Shown here piece by piece: positions 39,334-59,951 of a stretch of DNA of 64,000 bases. The notes beneath the pieces are model-generated. The model saw only the letters and a list, made by a program, of their open reading frames with translations. It had not been told where the DNA came from and did no database searches. Both the position numbers and the translations under genes were made by a program. Source of the DNA: Himantopus leucocephalus (taxonomy: Eukaryota > Chordata > Aves > Charadriiformes > Recurvirostridae); assembly GCA_003993805.1 (NCBI GenBank), contig RSEF01000001.1:75616206-75680205 (forward strand). Direction: 5' to 3'. Numbering within the stretch: position 1 is the stretch's first letter; each line of letters opens with the position of its first letter.

Positions 39334-42300
39334 GTAAGACCGAAAATACAGACCACCCTCCCAGCTTCTGTGACACTCTTTCTAACACACTCCTTTATTC
39401 TCGTCCCCGTGATCACGAGTTCTCTCTCCAAGCCCAGCCTAGTTATTTGTGCATGAAGCTGCCATGTCGTGTATTGGTGTGAGTCTGGTGTTCACATGAG
39501 CTGTGAATATGCTGCACATGTGTATTTCTTGTGCATCCTGAGCTTTCCTTTGGTCAAGTTAACTGTTGTTCTGCCTTCTAATGAATCACCAAGAGAGAAC
39601 TAGACCTGGTAAGATTTCTTGTTAGGAACAAACTATGTCACTATCAATGTGACACAGAATGGGTTTGCAATGTGACTTCATGTCCAAGCCTCCAGACTAG
39701 AAAGGATTGGGACTCTGGAGTTCCTCTTCAATGAGGTGATGCACTGTAAAACTTGAGTTTGTACTTTGCACCAAAAAAAAGAGTAAGTTGTGCAATGGTG
39801 CACACAAACTCTGCTGCCTTGGTGTACCAGGCAGTTCCCACACCACCCCAACAGAGTTGCAGTAACTCCAGTTTCTTGATTGCCACTTTGCAGAACCTCC
39901 CTCCTCTGGCAAGGTTACACCTTCAAAAAGCTGGATGAAAGGCAGGAGAAAGCAAGCAAGGCTACTCAAGCACCGGCTAATCTGTAGCCACCTAGTCTTA
40001 AATTGACCATAATCTCCCCAGGCATCACTGAGTGGTTTTGGCTAAGGGGTTTGATGCCAGTAAATTGCAGATTTGCATCAGGGAGGAATTTGTTCTATTT
40101 TAGCTGCTGCTTAGACTTTGCCTACCCCAAGACCCTAGGAGGACAGGGATAATTTTCTGCCCATGGCAGCTGCCTTCTCTCAGCAAGGAAAGAGAAAGGA
40201 ATGCTAAAACCTCTGTCCAGACCCATGTCCCAACTTGCTGCTACCCAAAGGGCCAAGCCAACAAGAACAGTAGCAGGTAGAATAAGAAAACACTTTAAAA
40301 CGCGCTTTTTTTTTGTCACAACCACAGCAGTACTGCTGTCCACACAACTTTTAAATTTGGACTTCAACTCTCTTCTAGGTGCTATTGAAGTTTAGCTTCT
40401 TAGAGAAAGTGGAAGGGAGGCCACTGGACTTCTGTAGGACTGGGAGAGGTGTGTCACCTTATAATTAGCCCTGTGGGACTGTAGTGCTGAGAGTATTGAA
40501 TGCCATGATTTTTGATTCCTCGGAGGCCACGCTCCCTCCTTCACCTCAGAGCAATTCCCTCTGATTCACTGAAGCCCCCAGCCTGTTGTCCAAGTCAGAA
40601 AATGAGAATGATGTGAGATGTAGGGAGCACTCGGTCTTTGCCTTGACACAACCTCTTCCCCTAGTCTTTTTTACCCTGTTACTGCACGGGCAGCGAGCGT
40701 CGGCCTTTGCTGCAGACAGGAGGAAGCTACCCAAAATATCCACAGGTGATTCACCACAGATAGACAGACAAACGGCAGCTGGGGTGCAATCCTGACCTAT
40801 TGCACATAGCGCTGCGCTTTCTGCGTGAGCGGGGTTCACACGCACGCAACACACACACAGTAGCAAGCAGCTATGGCCCCTGTGTGCCCCCACGGTGGCA
40901 CAGCAGGAGCTGGGGCACGGACCCAGGCGGGGGCCGACAGGGCTGAGCGCCAACCTGCTCATCCCGGGTGGCAAACAGGAGCACACACAGCGCACAGGTA
41001 CCTGTCCTCATCTGGACATTTAATCCCAGAAAGGTACCTCCCGGCGGTTCCTGTGCAGTGGGTTTGATCGGGAGCAGACAGGCAAGCAGCTGCTGTTTTC
41101 GCTGTGCGGTGACAGGAAATCCAAAAGGTCTGTTCTCTCTTGGTTTACACAGTGGTGAGTAGTTAACAGCAGGGGTGATCTGCACTGTTTCTTCCTCCTA
41201 AATGTTGCTCTTTCGGTGGCATTTAGACTCAAACTGCGGTCTTTGCAGCCTGGGTCAGGGACAGAGGAGGAGGGGGTTCTGTGCACTTCTCTGCTCCACG
41301 GCAGGTCAAGCGGCAGGGTGACAGCGTTATCTCCCCCTGTGACAGGAGGTCACATTCCCACAGTGCTGCTAGTGGAAGCCACCAGCTCCACAGGCTTCAC
41401 ACAGTATTTTAGGGGGTTGATGAACTGGGAAACACGGCATTTTCTGTGCCTCGCCTCCCCTCGAGCTAGGCAGCGGGTCCTCCACCGAGGCCCAGGTGAG
41501 CCTGCCACCACAGCAGCGCTCAGACGGATGTTGCCTTCAGACGTGTGAAGGCTGAGGAACGTCAGAGATGGTTACGGGCCCAAGGGAACGTGCTTAGGGA
41601 CAAAGCAGATGCTGTGAGAAAAAAAAACAGGCTAGAAGAAAGACTATTTTAAAATACTGCACGCTTGAACAGTAGCAGTGAGCCAAAATAAAATGTTTGG
41701 AAAAAAAGCAAAAGTCAGTGCGCAGACTGTGGGAAATACAAAGGGGTCATGAGAAATGCGAGAGGCCCAAACGCAGAGCAGCGGGAGCGAGCGACCAGGG
41801 CCCAGCCCCAAGAAGCACGGCCATGGCGGTGCGGGGGCAGCCGGGGCTGCCAGCCGTGCCAGTGACGCCGGCAGCTGGGCAGGGGCAGTGCACGCCGTGT
41901 CCCTGCAGGGTTTTGCACCCCTGGCCAGACCTGGGACCTGCTACTGTTTCCCATTCAGAGAAAGAGGCACGTGGCTGATGCCCGGCACCAGATTCACCAG
42001 AACTGCTGGCTGAGGCACTTGCTGGGGTAAAACATCCAAGACAGGCCGAAAGAGAAAGTATCTTTCTCCTCCAGTACAATGTCGAAGGAGAATTGCATCT
42101 TTCCAATGTGAGGAGGAGATGTAATTTATAGCATAACACATCCCTAATCCCCAAAGTCCAGGCAACCTGAAGGGAGAGGCTGATGGCCTCAAGACCCCCC
42201 CATAGAGTAGGCTCACCACCATGGGAGGGAGGGAGGGCAGGAGTGACCGGCCCCAGCCCATCCCTGGGGTGCCGGGGCAGTGCAAGCCCAGGGAGCTGTA

Positions 42301-42410
42301 CCAGGACAAGGAACAGTGCAGTGAGCTCTCGGCGTAGCGTCCTCTGTGGCCCAGGGCCCCTGTTCCTCCCGTGCTGTTGTAACTCCTGCCTCTGTGCCAA
42401 TGGCTTCCAG
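39334..42410 (+). other. Intron between exon 33 and exon 34
   Basis: A TGCATG element lies at 39450-39455. From about 40850 the sequence becomes GC-rich with CA-rich simple sequence at 40839-40860, and stays GC-rich to exon 34. I see no gene on either strand. A long antisense open frame across 41747-42529 overlaps the real exon and reflects high GC content. Confidence 0.8.
39450..39455 (+). promoter_or_regulatory. RBFOX-type TGCATG downstream of exon 33
   Basis: TGCATG starts 117 nt past the exon 33 donor. RBFOX proteins binding downstream of a cassette exon usually promote inclusion, and they are reported to do so for CACNA1C exon 33 in mammals. The role in this species is inferred. Confidence 0.6.
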
Positions 42411-42539
42411 AACGCAGAGGAAAACTCTCGCATCTCAATCACCTTCTTCCGACTCTTCCGCGTGATGCGTCTTGTGAAGCTCCTGAGCCGAGGGGAGGGC
42501 ATCCGGACGCTGCTTTGGACCTTCATCAAGTCCTTCCAG
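42411..42539 (+). CDS. CACNA1C: CACNA1C exon 34: IVS4 voltage sensor
   Basis: The 129-nt exon is phase 0-0 and encodes 43 residues from [18 protein letters not shown] through [18 protein letters not shown]. The positively charged residues at every third position ([16 protein letters not shown]) are the gating charges of the domain IV S4 helix, followed by the S4-S5 linker. The acceptor is TGGCTTCCAG and the donor is CAG|GTATTC. The exon sits at the edge of a GC-rich stretch. It should join exon 35 (IVS5), which is not found in the readable sequence. Confidence 0.96.
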
Positions 42540-44569
42540 GTATTCCTTCACTTATCTCTAAGTAAAAGCTAACTCTTTTTTTTACCGCTTGGTGGCCCCT
42601 TGCAGGGTGGGGGTGGTTCACCCAAGTGCCTGAGCCCAAAGGCTGCTGGTCAGAGCTGTGCACACCAGTGACACGTGGCAAAAATGAGAGTCAAGTAAAT
42701 GAGGCTCGCAGGGGATGACTGCCTCGGTATGAGTTTCCTCTTTAAAGCATGAGTAATTGCTTGAGACCTTCCTGAACAGCCTTGATAGTTCAGTTCAACT
42801 CAATTACCACCTGTCTGTAACTCTTCAATCTCCTCTTTTTTTTTTTTTCTAGTTTAGCTGTATTTTATATCTGTTGCTTTCAGTGGAATACACAGCTATG
42901 GGGAAGGCTGGGGTCTCAATTAAGTTTCCCTTAAACCTTGTTTTGAGGATTTCCAGTGAGTATTAGAGGTATGTGGCACCCATGCTCTCATCCAGGAAGA
43001 ATTTCACCTTTTTGGCGCTGGTAATGATGCCAAGTTATTAAATTGCTGCTGCTTTTGCCCTGGAGGCAGGTTGCATTTCAGTGGCAGGTAAACTACCAGA
43101 GTAGATAGGGGAGACCAGACTGGTTAAGAATCATCACCTCTGGGGGTAAAACAAACATCAAGAGACAGCTATTTGCTAGAAAAACTGCTTCCAAACCAGC
43201 CCCTAACCTAGTCATGTACAGAAAAATGGTAGTTAGANTTCTACAAGTACTTGACCTAGACTTAGTGGGCCAGCACAACCTGGATGTCACCTGGGGTAGG
43301 TCTGGAGGAAGAGTCAGGGAAAGACGGCACAGGAATACAAATAGTGGTCCAAACATGAGAAAAGATGCAGGACACACCACTGGACAAAAGCAAGAAAGAG
43401 TAACTTGCACAACACACGTCTGGAAACAGCAACTGTATATCCCACAGATTCAGGCTTTAAATGGTCTATAGCATTTGTATTGACCCAAATGGGAAAGGAA
43501 CTGATCCACACTTTGAAACTTAGACCTCATCAGCTACAACACAAGCTGGGACCAAAGCCTGCAGTGCTGTGGATGACCATCACTGCTGTCTCCATCAGCA
43601 GGAGCAGCACGTGTGTACGCCAGGGATCAATCTGGACCTTTTCTAGTGCAGCTCTCAGGTGGTCTCAGTAGCCAGACCACCAGGCTCAGGCCAGGGACTC
43701 TCATTTGCACACTTCTTGACTGCCAGAGGATCTAATATTGTACACATCTCTACCACAAGCGACTTTTTCCATTGCTTATATGGTTGCTAACTTCCAGGTT
43801 GTTATTTGAGCGACTCCAGTGGGAACCATTTTGTCTGCATGCACAGGAATGAGATTCCCTTGGCACAGCTCAGCCACCCCTGATGCAGGGGACAGAGTCA
43901 CACTTTCCAGTTCCTGCTTCTCCTCCCCTTGCCCCTGTGCCCCTCCAGCCTCTTTAGCAATAGCTCACTCTTATCTGGAGCCCAGCTTGCCACGGCTCTT
44001 GGCTGGAGAGGATGACATGGATGGGAAAGGGAGTGCCTGGTACTTCCCTCCAGTGACCTTCAGACCTCTTGGATTGGAGAGTCACTTTTAGGCAGGGTTG
44101 TAGGGTGATGGGAGAAAGTATCAAGGGAGGTATCTTCCACAGCAGGGGGGCAGGGAGAAAAAGAAAGCACTGCAAGGCAGTGCCTTTTCCCTTGAAAGCC
44201 TTTAGCCATTTATAACATGGTATTCTCTGCTCAGAGCTCCTCCTCTTGCTACTACTGGGAGGCTACTTTTGTCGCTAAGAATAGCCATTGTGCAGAGCTC
44301 TTAACTCAGTCACTCCCACTGTCAAAATCTGGGATCCCTGCAGACTTGGTCTGGCACAGGCTCTTCTCCGTGTCCCCACATGCTTCCAGGAAGTGTCTCT
44401 GCTCACACAGGGCAGCCTAATAAGCAACAAACTTGTGCTGGAGTTCAGATCCCACCGTAACTACCATGTGCCCTGCGCATGGTGCGCCGTGCTTACGTAC
44501 AAGTTGGGGCACTGGTCAGAGCAGTGTGCGGTGGGAAAATGCTCAGCGGGGTTTCCGCCTGCAGAGATA

Positions 44570-44830
44570 GCAACAGAGCCCAGGCTGGCGGGTGGGAGGA
44601 GGAGTAGGAAGTGAGAGGGGCGCTGAGGGCAAGGCAAGGCCGTGGGAATCACAAGGACAAAGTGGTAAAGCCAGGGAAGGATGGAGACGGAGGAGGACAG
44701 AGCCAGAAGAGTGGAATATGGGAGGTGGGGAGCTGAAGGAGCCATAGGGAGTACGGGGCAGAGACGAGTAGGAAGGTGCATCAGTGGAGAGGAATGGGCT
44801 GAGCAGAAGAACATGGAAAGAAGGTGGAGG
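44570..44830 (-). repeat. Purine-rich (GGAGGA-like) low-complexity stretch
   Basis: The + strand is dominated by G and A with GGAGGAG, GGAAGG and GAGGAGGA words. Read on the - strand it resembles the pyrimidine-rich tract at 490-1150. No clear unit length. Confidence 0.4.
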
Positions 44831-46173
44831 GCCAGATAGCTAGGAGAGAAGACAATTTCCCCATACCCATGTGAAAAACAGAAGAACTGGTAAGGTTATG
44901 CACCTGAGGTCCTGCCTGGACACTATCCCAGGAGCTTTTCTTAGGTCTTTCGTGTATCAAGTCCTGACTAGATCATCACAAAATGTTTGGACCCCAATTC
45001 TGAGCTCATGTATCTCCACTGACATTGTGGAGTAGCCGTAGAGATTTGTCTGACCCCATAAAACACAGAGGAATCTGTCCTTGAGCCTCAAGATGATGAT
45101 TACAGACATTGTTTAAAGGTTTTAATTTTTGCATTTTAATATTCAGATCTCTGAGATGATTTCTGCATATCTTAGTCAAATCTCCATAGTGGTCAGTGAA
45201 AATTTTTCCTCAGTTCTTCCTGTAGGATTTAGCTCTGTTTAATTTAGACATAAACTTAAAATGTGTAAATAATCTTATATTAAAAAAAATAATAATGTTG
45301 TAGGTTTTTTATACCCTGTGAAATGGGGTGTTCAAAATTTAGATCAGAGACTGTACTCACATTTTCAGGATGTATGTGTCCACCCAGTGCCTCTGAAGTA
45401 AGGTCTGGGAATATCTGGTCTGAGCGCTATATATTTCAAAAGCAACAGAGTCCAAAATTCCTCCTCAAAAGCCCGAGCCTGTGAGGTCCCGAGCTGTGCC
45501 CTTGATTCCTGCTAGTGGCGGAGGAAACCGATGGCACTCAACACTTTGCTGATCGCACTGGCCTCTTCCTTATGAGGCAGCTCTGCGTATCAGGGCTCTG
45601 CATTTCCTCTTCAGCAGCTGATCACAGACACTTAGTGCATTGCAGACACCATCACAGACGCCTAACACTGAGCAGGGAACAAAGCTGGTGCTGCTTTAGG
45701 TACTTAGGATGGTACCAGCCATCGTAGCCAGAAGCCTTGAATTTGGATCTTTGCAGCTGTTGTGGTTTTGATTTCACCAGACTGGATCCGGAAAAAAAAT
45801 CACATTGCCATTAGTGCCAGAATGATACTGGTTATGAGAGTTTTCTCCTCTTGGCAAGCAGCTGTAGACGCTGGTTTTGGCCTCAGTTTCCTCCCTCCAT
45901 CAAGGGCAGGACTGCCTTGAAGGCGGCAAAGCTACACCACCACGAGTGGAAGCAGAGTTAGGGCCTGCCTGAGCTGGGTGGCAGCAGGGTGGTGGCGGGG
46001 AGGGCAAGAAAACGTGGGACTGTAGAGGCATCTAGTGGCCATCTGGCCAAATTACAGACTCCACGTTCGGGGCCAGCCTCTGCCCGGTTTCCCAAAGCCA
46101 GGAGCATGAACCAGGCTCCAGTGTGCCCGGCTCGGTGGACACACAGTGCTCTCTTTTTTTTTCTTTTTTTTTT

Positions 46174-46273
46174 NNNNNNNNNNNNNNNNNNNNNNNNNNN
46201 NNNNNNNNNNNNNNNNNNNNNNNNNNNNNNNNNNNNNNNNNNNNNNNNNNNNNNNNNNNNNNNNNNNNNNNNN
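46174..46273. other. Assembly gap, 100 N, likely containing exon 35
   Basis: A run of exactly 100 N follows CTCTTTTTTTTTCTTTTTTT, a pyrimidine tract. The missing IVS5 exon must lie between 42539 and 47724, and this is the only sizeable gap there. Confidence 0.95.
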
Positions 46274-47696
46274 GATGAAGCCACTCGTATCATGGCCCAG
46301 GAAGCACAGACTGGAGAGGCCATGAGAGAGGAACCGCTACCTGCGGCTCGTCATAGGTGCCTAATGCAAAGCACCTGTAGTAGCTGCTGGTGGTGCATTG
46401 TGTGTGAGGGAAGCTGCAGGGTTGAAAGGAAAACTAGACTTCCAGCATGGGAAGTTCCCTCGCCTACGCTTGCCTGAAATGAAAAACAAGGGCTGCCTCA
46501 GCTCAAACTGCCTCTGAGCATTTAATCTGTCCTCCTGCTCCTCCTCAGTGCAGCTGGGGCTGTCACCGCTACCCACGGCGTGGGAGCGGTTGGGGCTGGG
46601 GAAGGCCCACATGTCCATGAGGAACCCCTGCAGAAAGCCTGCCATGTACAGACCCTCCCTCCCATCTGGCATGGCCTCCCCGCCATTGTCCCTCTGCCTC
46701 TCTCCACGTCGTTGTTTCCTTTGGGGTGTTAATTACCAGTGACATTTGCTTGAAAAGAAGCTCCATGTTCCCTCTGAGCTGCTCTGTTCCTGCTGCTCAT
46801 TTTGGCTACAAGATTACGGCTCTCAGTTCTTGAGATCTCTGTCACGTTGCTATTGATGGGGAATAAATAGTCCCGACTGACTATGCTGTGCAGAGACCTT
46901 TCTGCCAGGCGAGGTTTGTTAAGCTCTCAGTCCCGATGCCCGAAAGTGCCAAAGCTATAAAGACTTTTTCAAAGAAGCCTGAAACTCTTCTCCACTGGGG
47001 GCTTCACATCTGAGGGCAGGTCCCTAAAAAGGTTTGCTGGCGGTTGCAGGCTTTGTCCTATGGCTGGATCAACTAGTTCATGCAGCGCCAGTTGGTTGGG
47101 CATGGAAGGAAGCTGTAAGCCATCCTTGTCTGGGCAAATCTAGCATCATCATCTTCACACTGCTGCATTCGGGGGGAGGGGGGGCCTGAAACACCTGCTG
47201 GTGACAAACATGGTTACTAGAAGGGCAAGCATTTGGACAATCTCCACATTCAAGGCAACGTACTTCACATTGTTTTGGGAAGATCCAAGGCACCCCACAG
47301 AGTTGGAAGCTCAAGGCTTTGCAGCTGCTTGTCTTTTGCTATCATTTCCTCCTGGTGAAGAGAGATAAGCAATGAAGGAAGGAGCCTTTTCTTCCATGTT
47401 ATTGATTTCTTTCACCTGGACCCCCTCCCCATATGAGTGCCTGTTAAAATAAGGCCCCATATCACGTATTCACAGTGTATGAAAGAAGGAAGGATGTCTT
47501 GTTTTAACAAAAGATGCTTCTTGTTACAAAATGAGTGCTTTTCTGGTAATAAAGCACAAGCAAGGGAAGCAACAGCAAATATGAAAGACCTGTGGAACTG
47601 ATTTTTTAAGAGAAGAGCAGATTCTGTTAAATATCAGAGTCAGGGTGGGGCCAAGAGCTACAGGTGGCAAGAGGTTTGGGGATTTTGCAGGGCTAA

Positions 47697-48600
<904 letters not shown>

Positions 48601-48766
48601 GTGTGCCACCGGTGAGGCCTGGCAGGAAATCATGCTGGCATGTCTCCCAGACAAGAAGTGTGACCCAGAGTCAGAGCCGGCCAACTCCACCGAAGCCGAT
48701 CACTCCTGTGGCAGCAGCTTCGCCGTCTTCTATTTCATCAGTTTCTACATGCTCTGTGCCTTCCTG
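48601..48766 (+). CDS. CACNA1C: CACNA1C exon 37: domain IV selectivity filter and start of IVS6
   Basis: The 166-nt exon completes the arginine codon and encodes [19 protein letters not shown], then an acidic loop, then [20 protein letters not shown]. The glutamate in TGEAWQ is the domain IV member of the EEEE Ca2+ selectivity ring. The [13 protein letters not shown] stretch is the first half of IVS6 and includes the tyrosine and methionine known from the dihydropyridine site. The loop between the two cysteines ([14 protein letters not shown]) differs from the mammalian form I recall but keeps an NST glycosylation-type triplet. The acceptor is CCGTGCCCAG and the donor is CTG|GTGAGT. Confidence 0.96.
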
Positions 48767-53364
<4,598 letters not shown>

Positions 53365-53511
53365 TAAAGTGTGCTGAACTGGAATACAACAATAAGGACA
53401 TCTTGTGTAAAATGATCCCAGTTACTCGTATGCAGCACATGGTAAAAAAAGCAACGTCAAGATGTTTGGAGGAATAATATCTTCTAGAGAGAGAACAGTG
53501 TTTCCAGTTAT

Positions 53512-53749
53512 CTACAAAGTATTCCCATAGTATCATCTCAGATACTACTCTCAGATATTACTTCCTGTAGTATCATCTCAGATTATTGATCACGTTCTTT
53601 ACAATGGTCTCAAAATTAAAAGTTTTAGANCCTAGAAAGTATTCCCATAGTATCATCTCAGATACTACTCTCATATATTACTTCCTGTAGTATCATCTCA
53701 GATTGTTGATCACGTTCTTTACAATGGTCTCAAAATTAAAAGTTTTAGA
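53512..53749 (+). repeat. Direct duplication of about 118 bp with a single N between copies
   Basis: Copies 53512-53629 and 53632-53749 are nearly identical and flank N at 53630. Each also contains an internal repeat of TAGTATCATCTCAGAT. The single N suggests an unmerged assembly overlap, perhaps provoked by the internal repeat. Confidence 0.9.
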
Positions 53750-54549
53750 TAATGTCTGCTCAAACAGCAACCAGGGGAAGGAAAAAGGGCAAAGAAGCCT
53801 CCCCTTGTGCAAACCAGCTGCAGAGCTGGGCCGCTTTTCGACTGCTGTTGCCACTGATCTTCCAATCCAAGCAGGCAAAAGAGCTTGGACTCGAGGGTCT
53901 CACCTCACTGAAACTCCCCCTGTGCTTCCATTAGCGTGAGTTAACATCACACTGTAGTGACAGTGGTGTTGTAGCCTAAAGACAGATGAGAAGCAAAGGG
54001 CCTGTTAATAGCTTTGCGTAGACCAGCGGCTATAGTTGGGGAAAGCAGACAAAATTTTGGGCTCAGCTTGTCCCTTTTGTTGCACTCTGTCACCTTCTGT
54101 AATGAAAGATATTGGTCCTGAGTCAAAACCTGGCTTCGTGTAATAATGAGATGCTCCGAAAGAGCGTGTAGGTCTGTGATTCACAGCTAAACACCTCTGG
54201 CTCAGGAGTGGCTGCATTGCATTTCAGGCATGGGAAAGCAGCGACCAACACAACCCTAGCTTACTGTGCCAGGATTATACTGACAGCCGAGCCAAAAAGA
54301 GTGGTAAAATTTAAAAATTATATTAAGGCCTTGGATGTTGTGCTAAACAGAATTTGACTGTAGCCAAAGAGACTCTCCTGAGGAAAAAGCCAACCGCAAC
54401 CCCTGTAGGACAACTTGTGTCTTATGAAACTGAGACCCAAAAAGGACTCAATTTTTCTTGTCTGTCTTAGCCTCAAACTCTCCAAGTCATTGCCAGTGAA
54501 CTCCTGGGAAACCACCTAAAAGCCTCAAACTGTTTTCTTTCTTGCCTTA

Positions 54550-54745
54550 GCAGGATTTTGTAACTGGTTAGGGCAGGAGTTTGGAATTAGGCCTCCTGGG
54601 TCAGATTTCTGCCTTTGATGCTGTCCACCTGCTTGATCCTCAGTAAGTTACTTAGTGTCAGGATGCATCTTCCCTGTGTCCTATTAAGGGAGCTACTGGC
54701 ATGCAGCGCCCTGTGCAGGACACTGAGGAGCCTTAATGCTGGGGA
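54550..54745 (+). mobile_element. Probable MIR SINE relic
   Basis: TTAGGCCTCCTGGGTCAGAT, a TCCTCAGTAAGTTACTTAGT core and a later CCCTGTGCAGGACACTGAG tail follow the MIR pattern (gacctgggttc, gggcaagtcacttag). Diverged. Confidence 0.5.
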
Positions 54746-55588
54746 CCATTAGGAAAAGACGCAGGAACAGCACCTTTAGGAGGACAAGATAGTGATTTAG
54801 TACACATAGGGAGAGAAGAGAGCTTCAATTATAAGGGGGTTGAATGTACATAAATCAAGAAATAAAATTGAAGGTGAGTCATTTGGGAGGAAGTGGGTAC
54901 CTAGAAGGAAAGGATATAAACCCAACCCGCTTCACTTGCTCTCAAGGGGTAGTATGGCTTGATTAATGTCTCATTTAGCTCAGAGCCCCTTGGAGGAACA
55001 TGTAATGTCTAAGTTCAGACAGTTACATAAAAGGCTTGTTATAGCCTATGCTGTTCTTTAGAGAATAAACACAAATATCCTGGGACAGTCCTCTGAGTTG
55101 GATAGTGAAAGCCTTGGACATGCTTGGAGTGCCTTATCAGAGCACTGTGCAGGCTCTCCAAGGCAAACTCTTGGCACCATGTGAAGAACTTGGTATCTGC
55201 TGGGAGGCAGGGATTGCAACAGGTAATTCTTGGGAAGCGCTGCAGGCAGGCCCAGGTCTTCAGATTTCTAGGTGCATCTTTACCACCAATTATTTGTCTT
55301 CTCCAAGCTGTAGTTTCCCAGTAACTGACCTCTGTTCTCATCATATTCAACCTTCACTGGATTTCAATGAAAATTTGAAGTGTTAGATGAGATTGTTGCT
55401 TTTCGGGATGAAGTAGCACCATGGTTCTGTTGTTTCTGGCTGTTGCAGACTGAATCAGTAACACAGTCACCTTCCTACCTTGAAATGACTATGCATATTT
55501 AGGAAAAAGACCTCTTGCTGTGAGGGGGCTTTAGAAATCGTCAGAGCATCTCTTTGCCCAAAACTTTCCACTACTGAAAAAGCTCTGA

Positions 55589-59598
<4,010 letters not shown>

Positions 59599-59951
59599 AG
59601 AGCTGGAGGCTTGTTCGGAAACCATGTCAGCTATTACCAAAGTGATGGCAGGAGTGCGTTCCCCCAGACATTCACCACCCAGCGACCTTTGCACATCAAT
59701 AAGTCTGGCAACAACCAGGGAGATACCGAGTCTCCATCTCATGAAAAGTTGGTGGACTCCACCTTCACTCCCAGCAGCTACTCATCTTCAGGCTCCAATG
59801 CCAACATCAACAATGCCAACAACACTGCCCTGTGCCGCTTCCCCAGCCCACCCAGCTACCCCAGTACTGTCAGCACAGTGGAAGGCCACGGGACCCCCTT
59901 GTCACCCACCATACGTGTGCAGGAGGCTCCTTGGAAACTACCTTCCAAAAG
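59599..59951 (+). CDS. CACNA1C: CACNA1C exon 44: middle of the C-terminal tail
   Basis: The 353-nt exon encodes [19 protein letters not shown], a serine/asparagine-rich stretch with [13 protein letters not shown], and a proline/serine-rich end finishing APWKLPSK plus two bases of the next codon. It corresponds to the tail region of CaV1.2 with PKA/PKC-type serine sites and low structural order. The acceptor is TTTCTTTGACAG and the donor is AAAAG|GTAAGC. The stretch [12 protein letters not shown] differs from the mammalian form I recall. If the intron were retained, TAA would follow immediately after KR. Confidence 0.94.

Noticed and set aside
40546..40995. 149-codon cysteine-rich open frame on the - strand.
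   Set aside because: Composition-driven in a GC-rich intron with no domain pattern that I can defend.
41747..42529. Long open frame on the - strand (260 codons) across exon 34.
   Set aside because: It overlaps the conserved sense exon and GC-rich intron, has no recognisable domain, and is explained by high GC content.
43238..43238. Single undetermined base at 43238, checked for a flanking duplication like those at 49997 and 53630.
   Set aside because: No repeated sequence on the two sides was seen, so it may be a simple unresolved base.
47050..47076. AG followed by GCTTTGTCCTATGG, resembling the start of the missing exon 35 (A-L-P-Y).
   Set aside because: After A-L-S-Y the match ends (G-W-I-N then a stop codon TAG) and there is no donor, so the similarity is a short coincidence.
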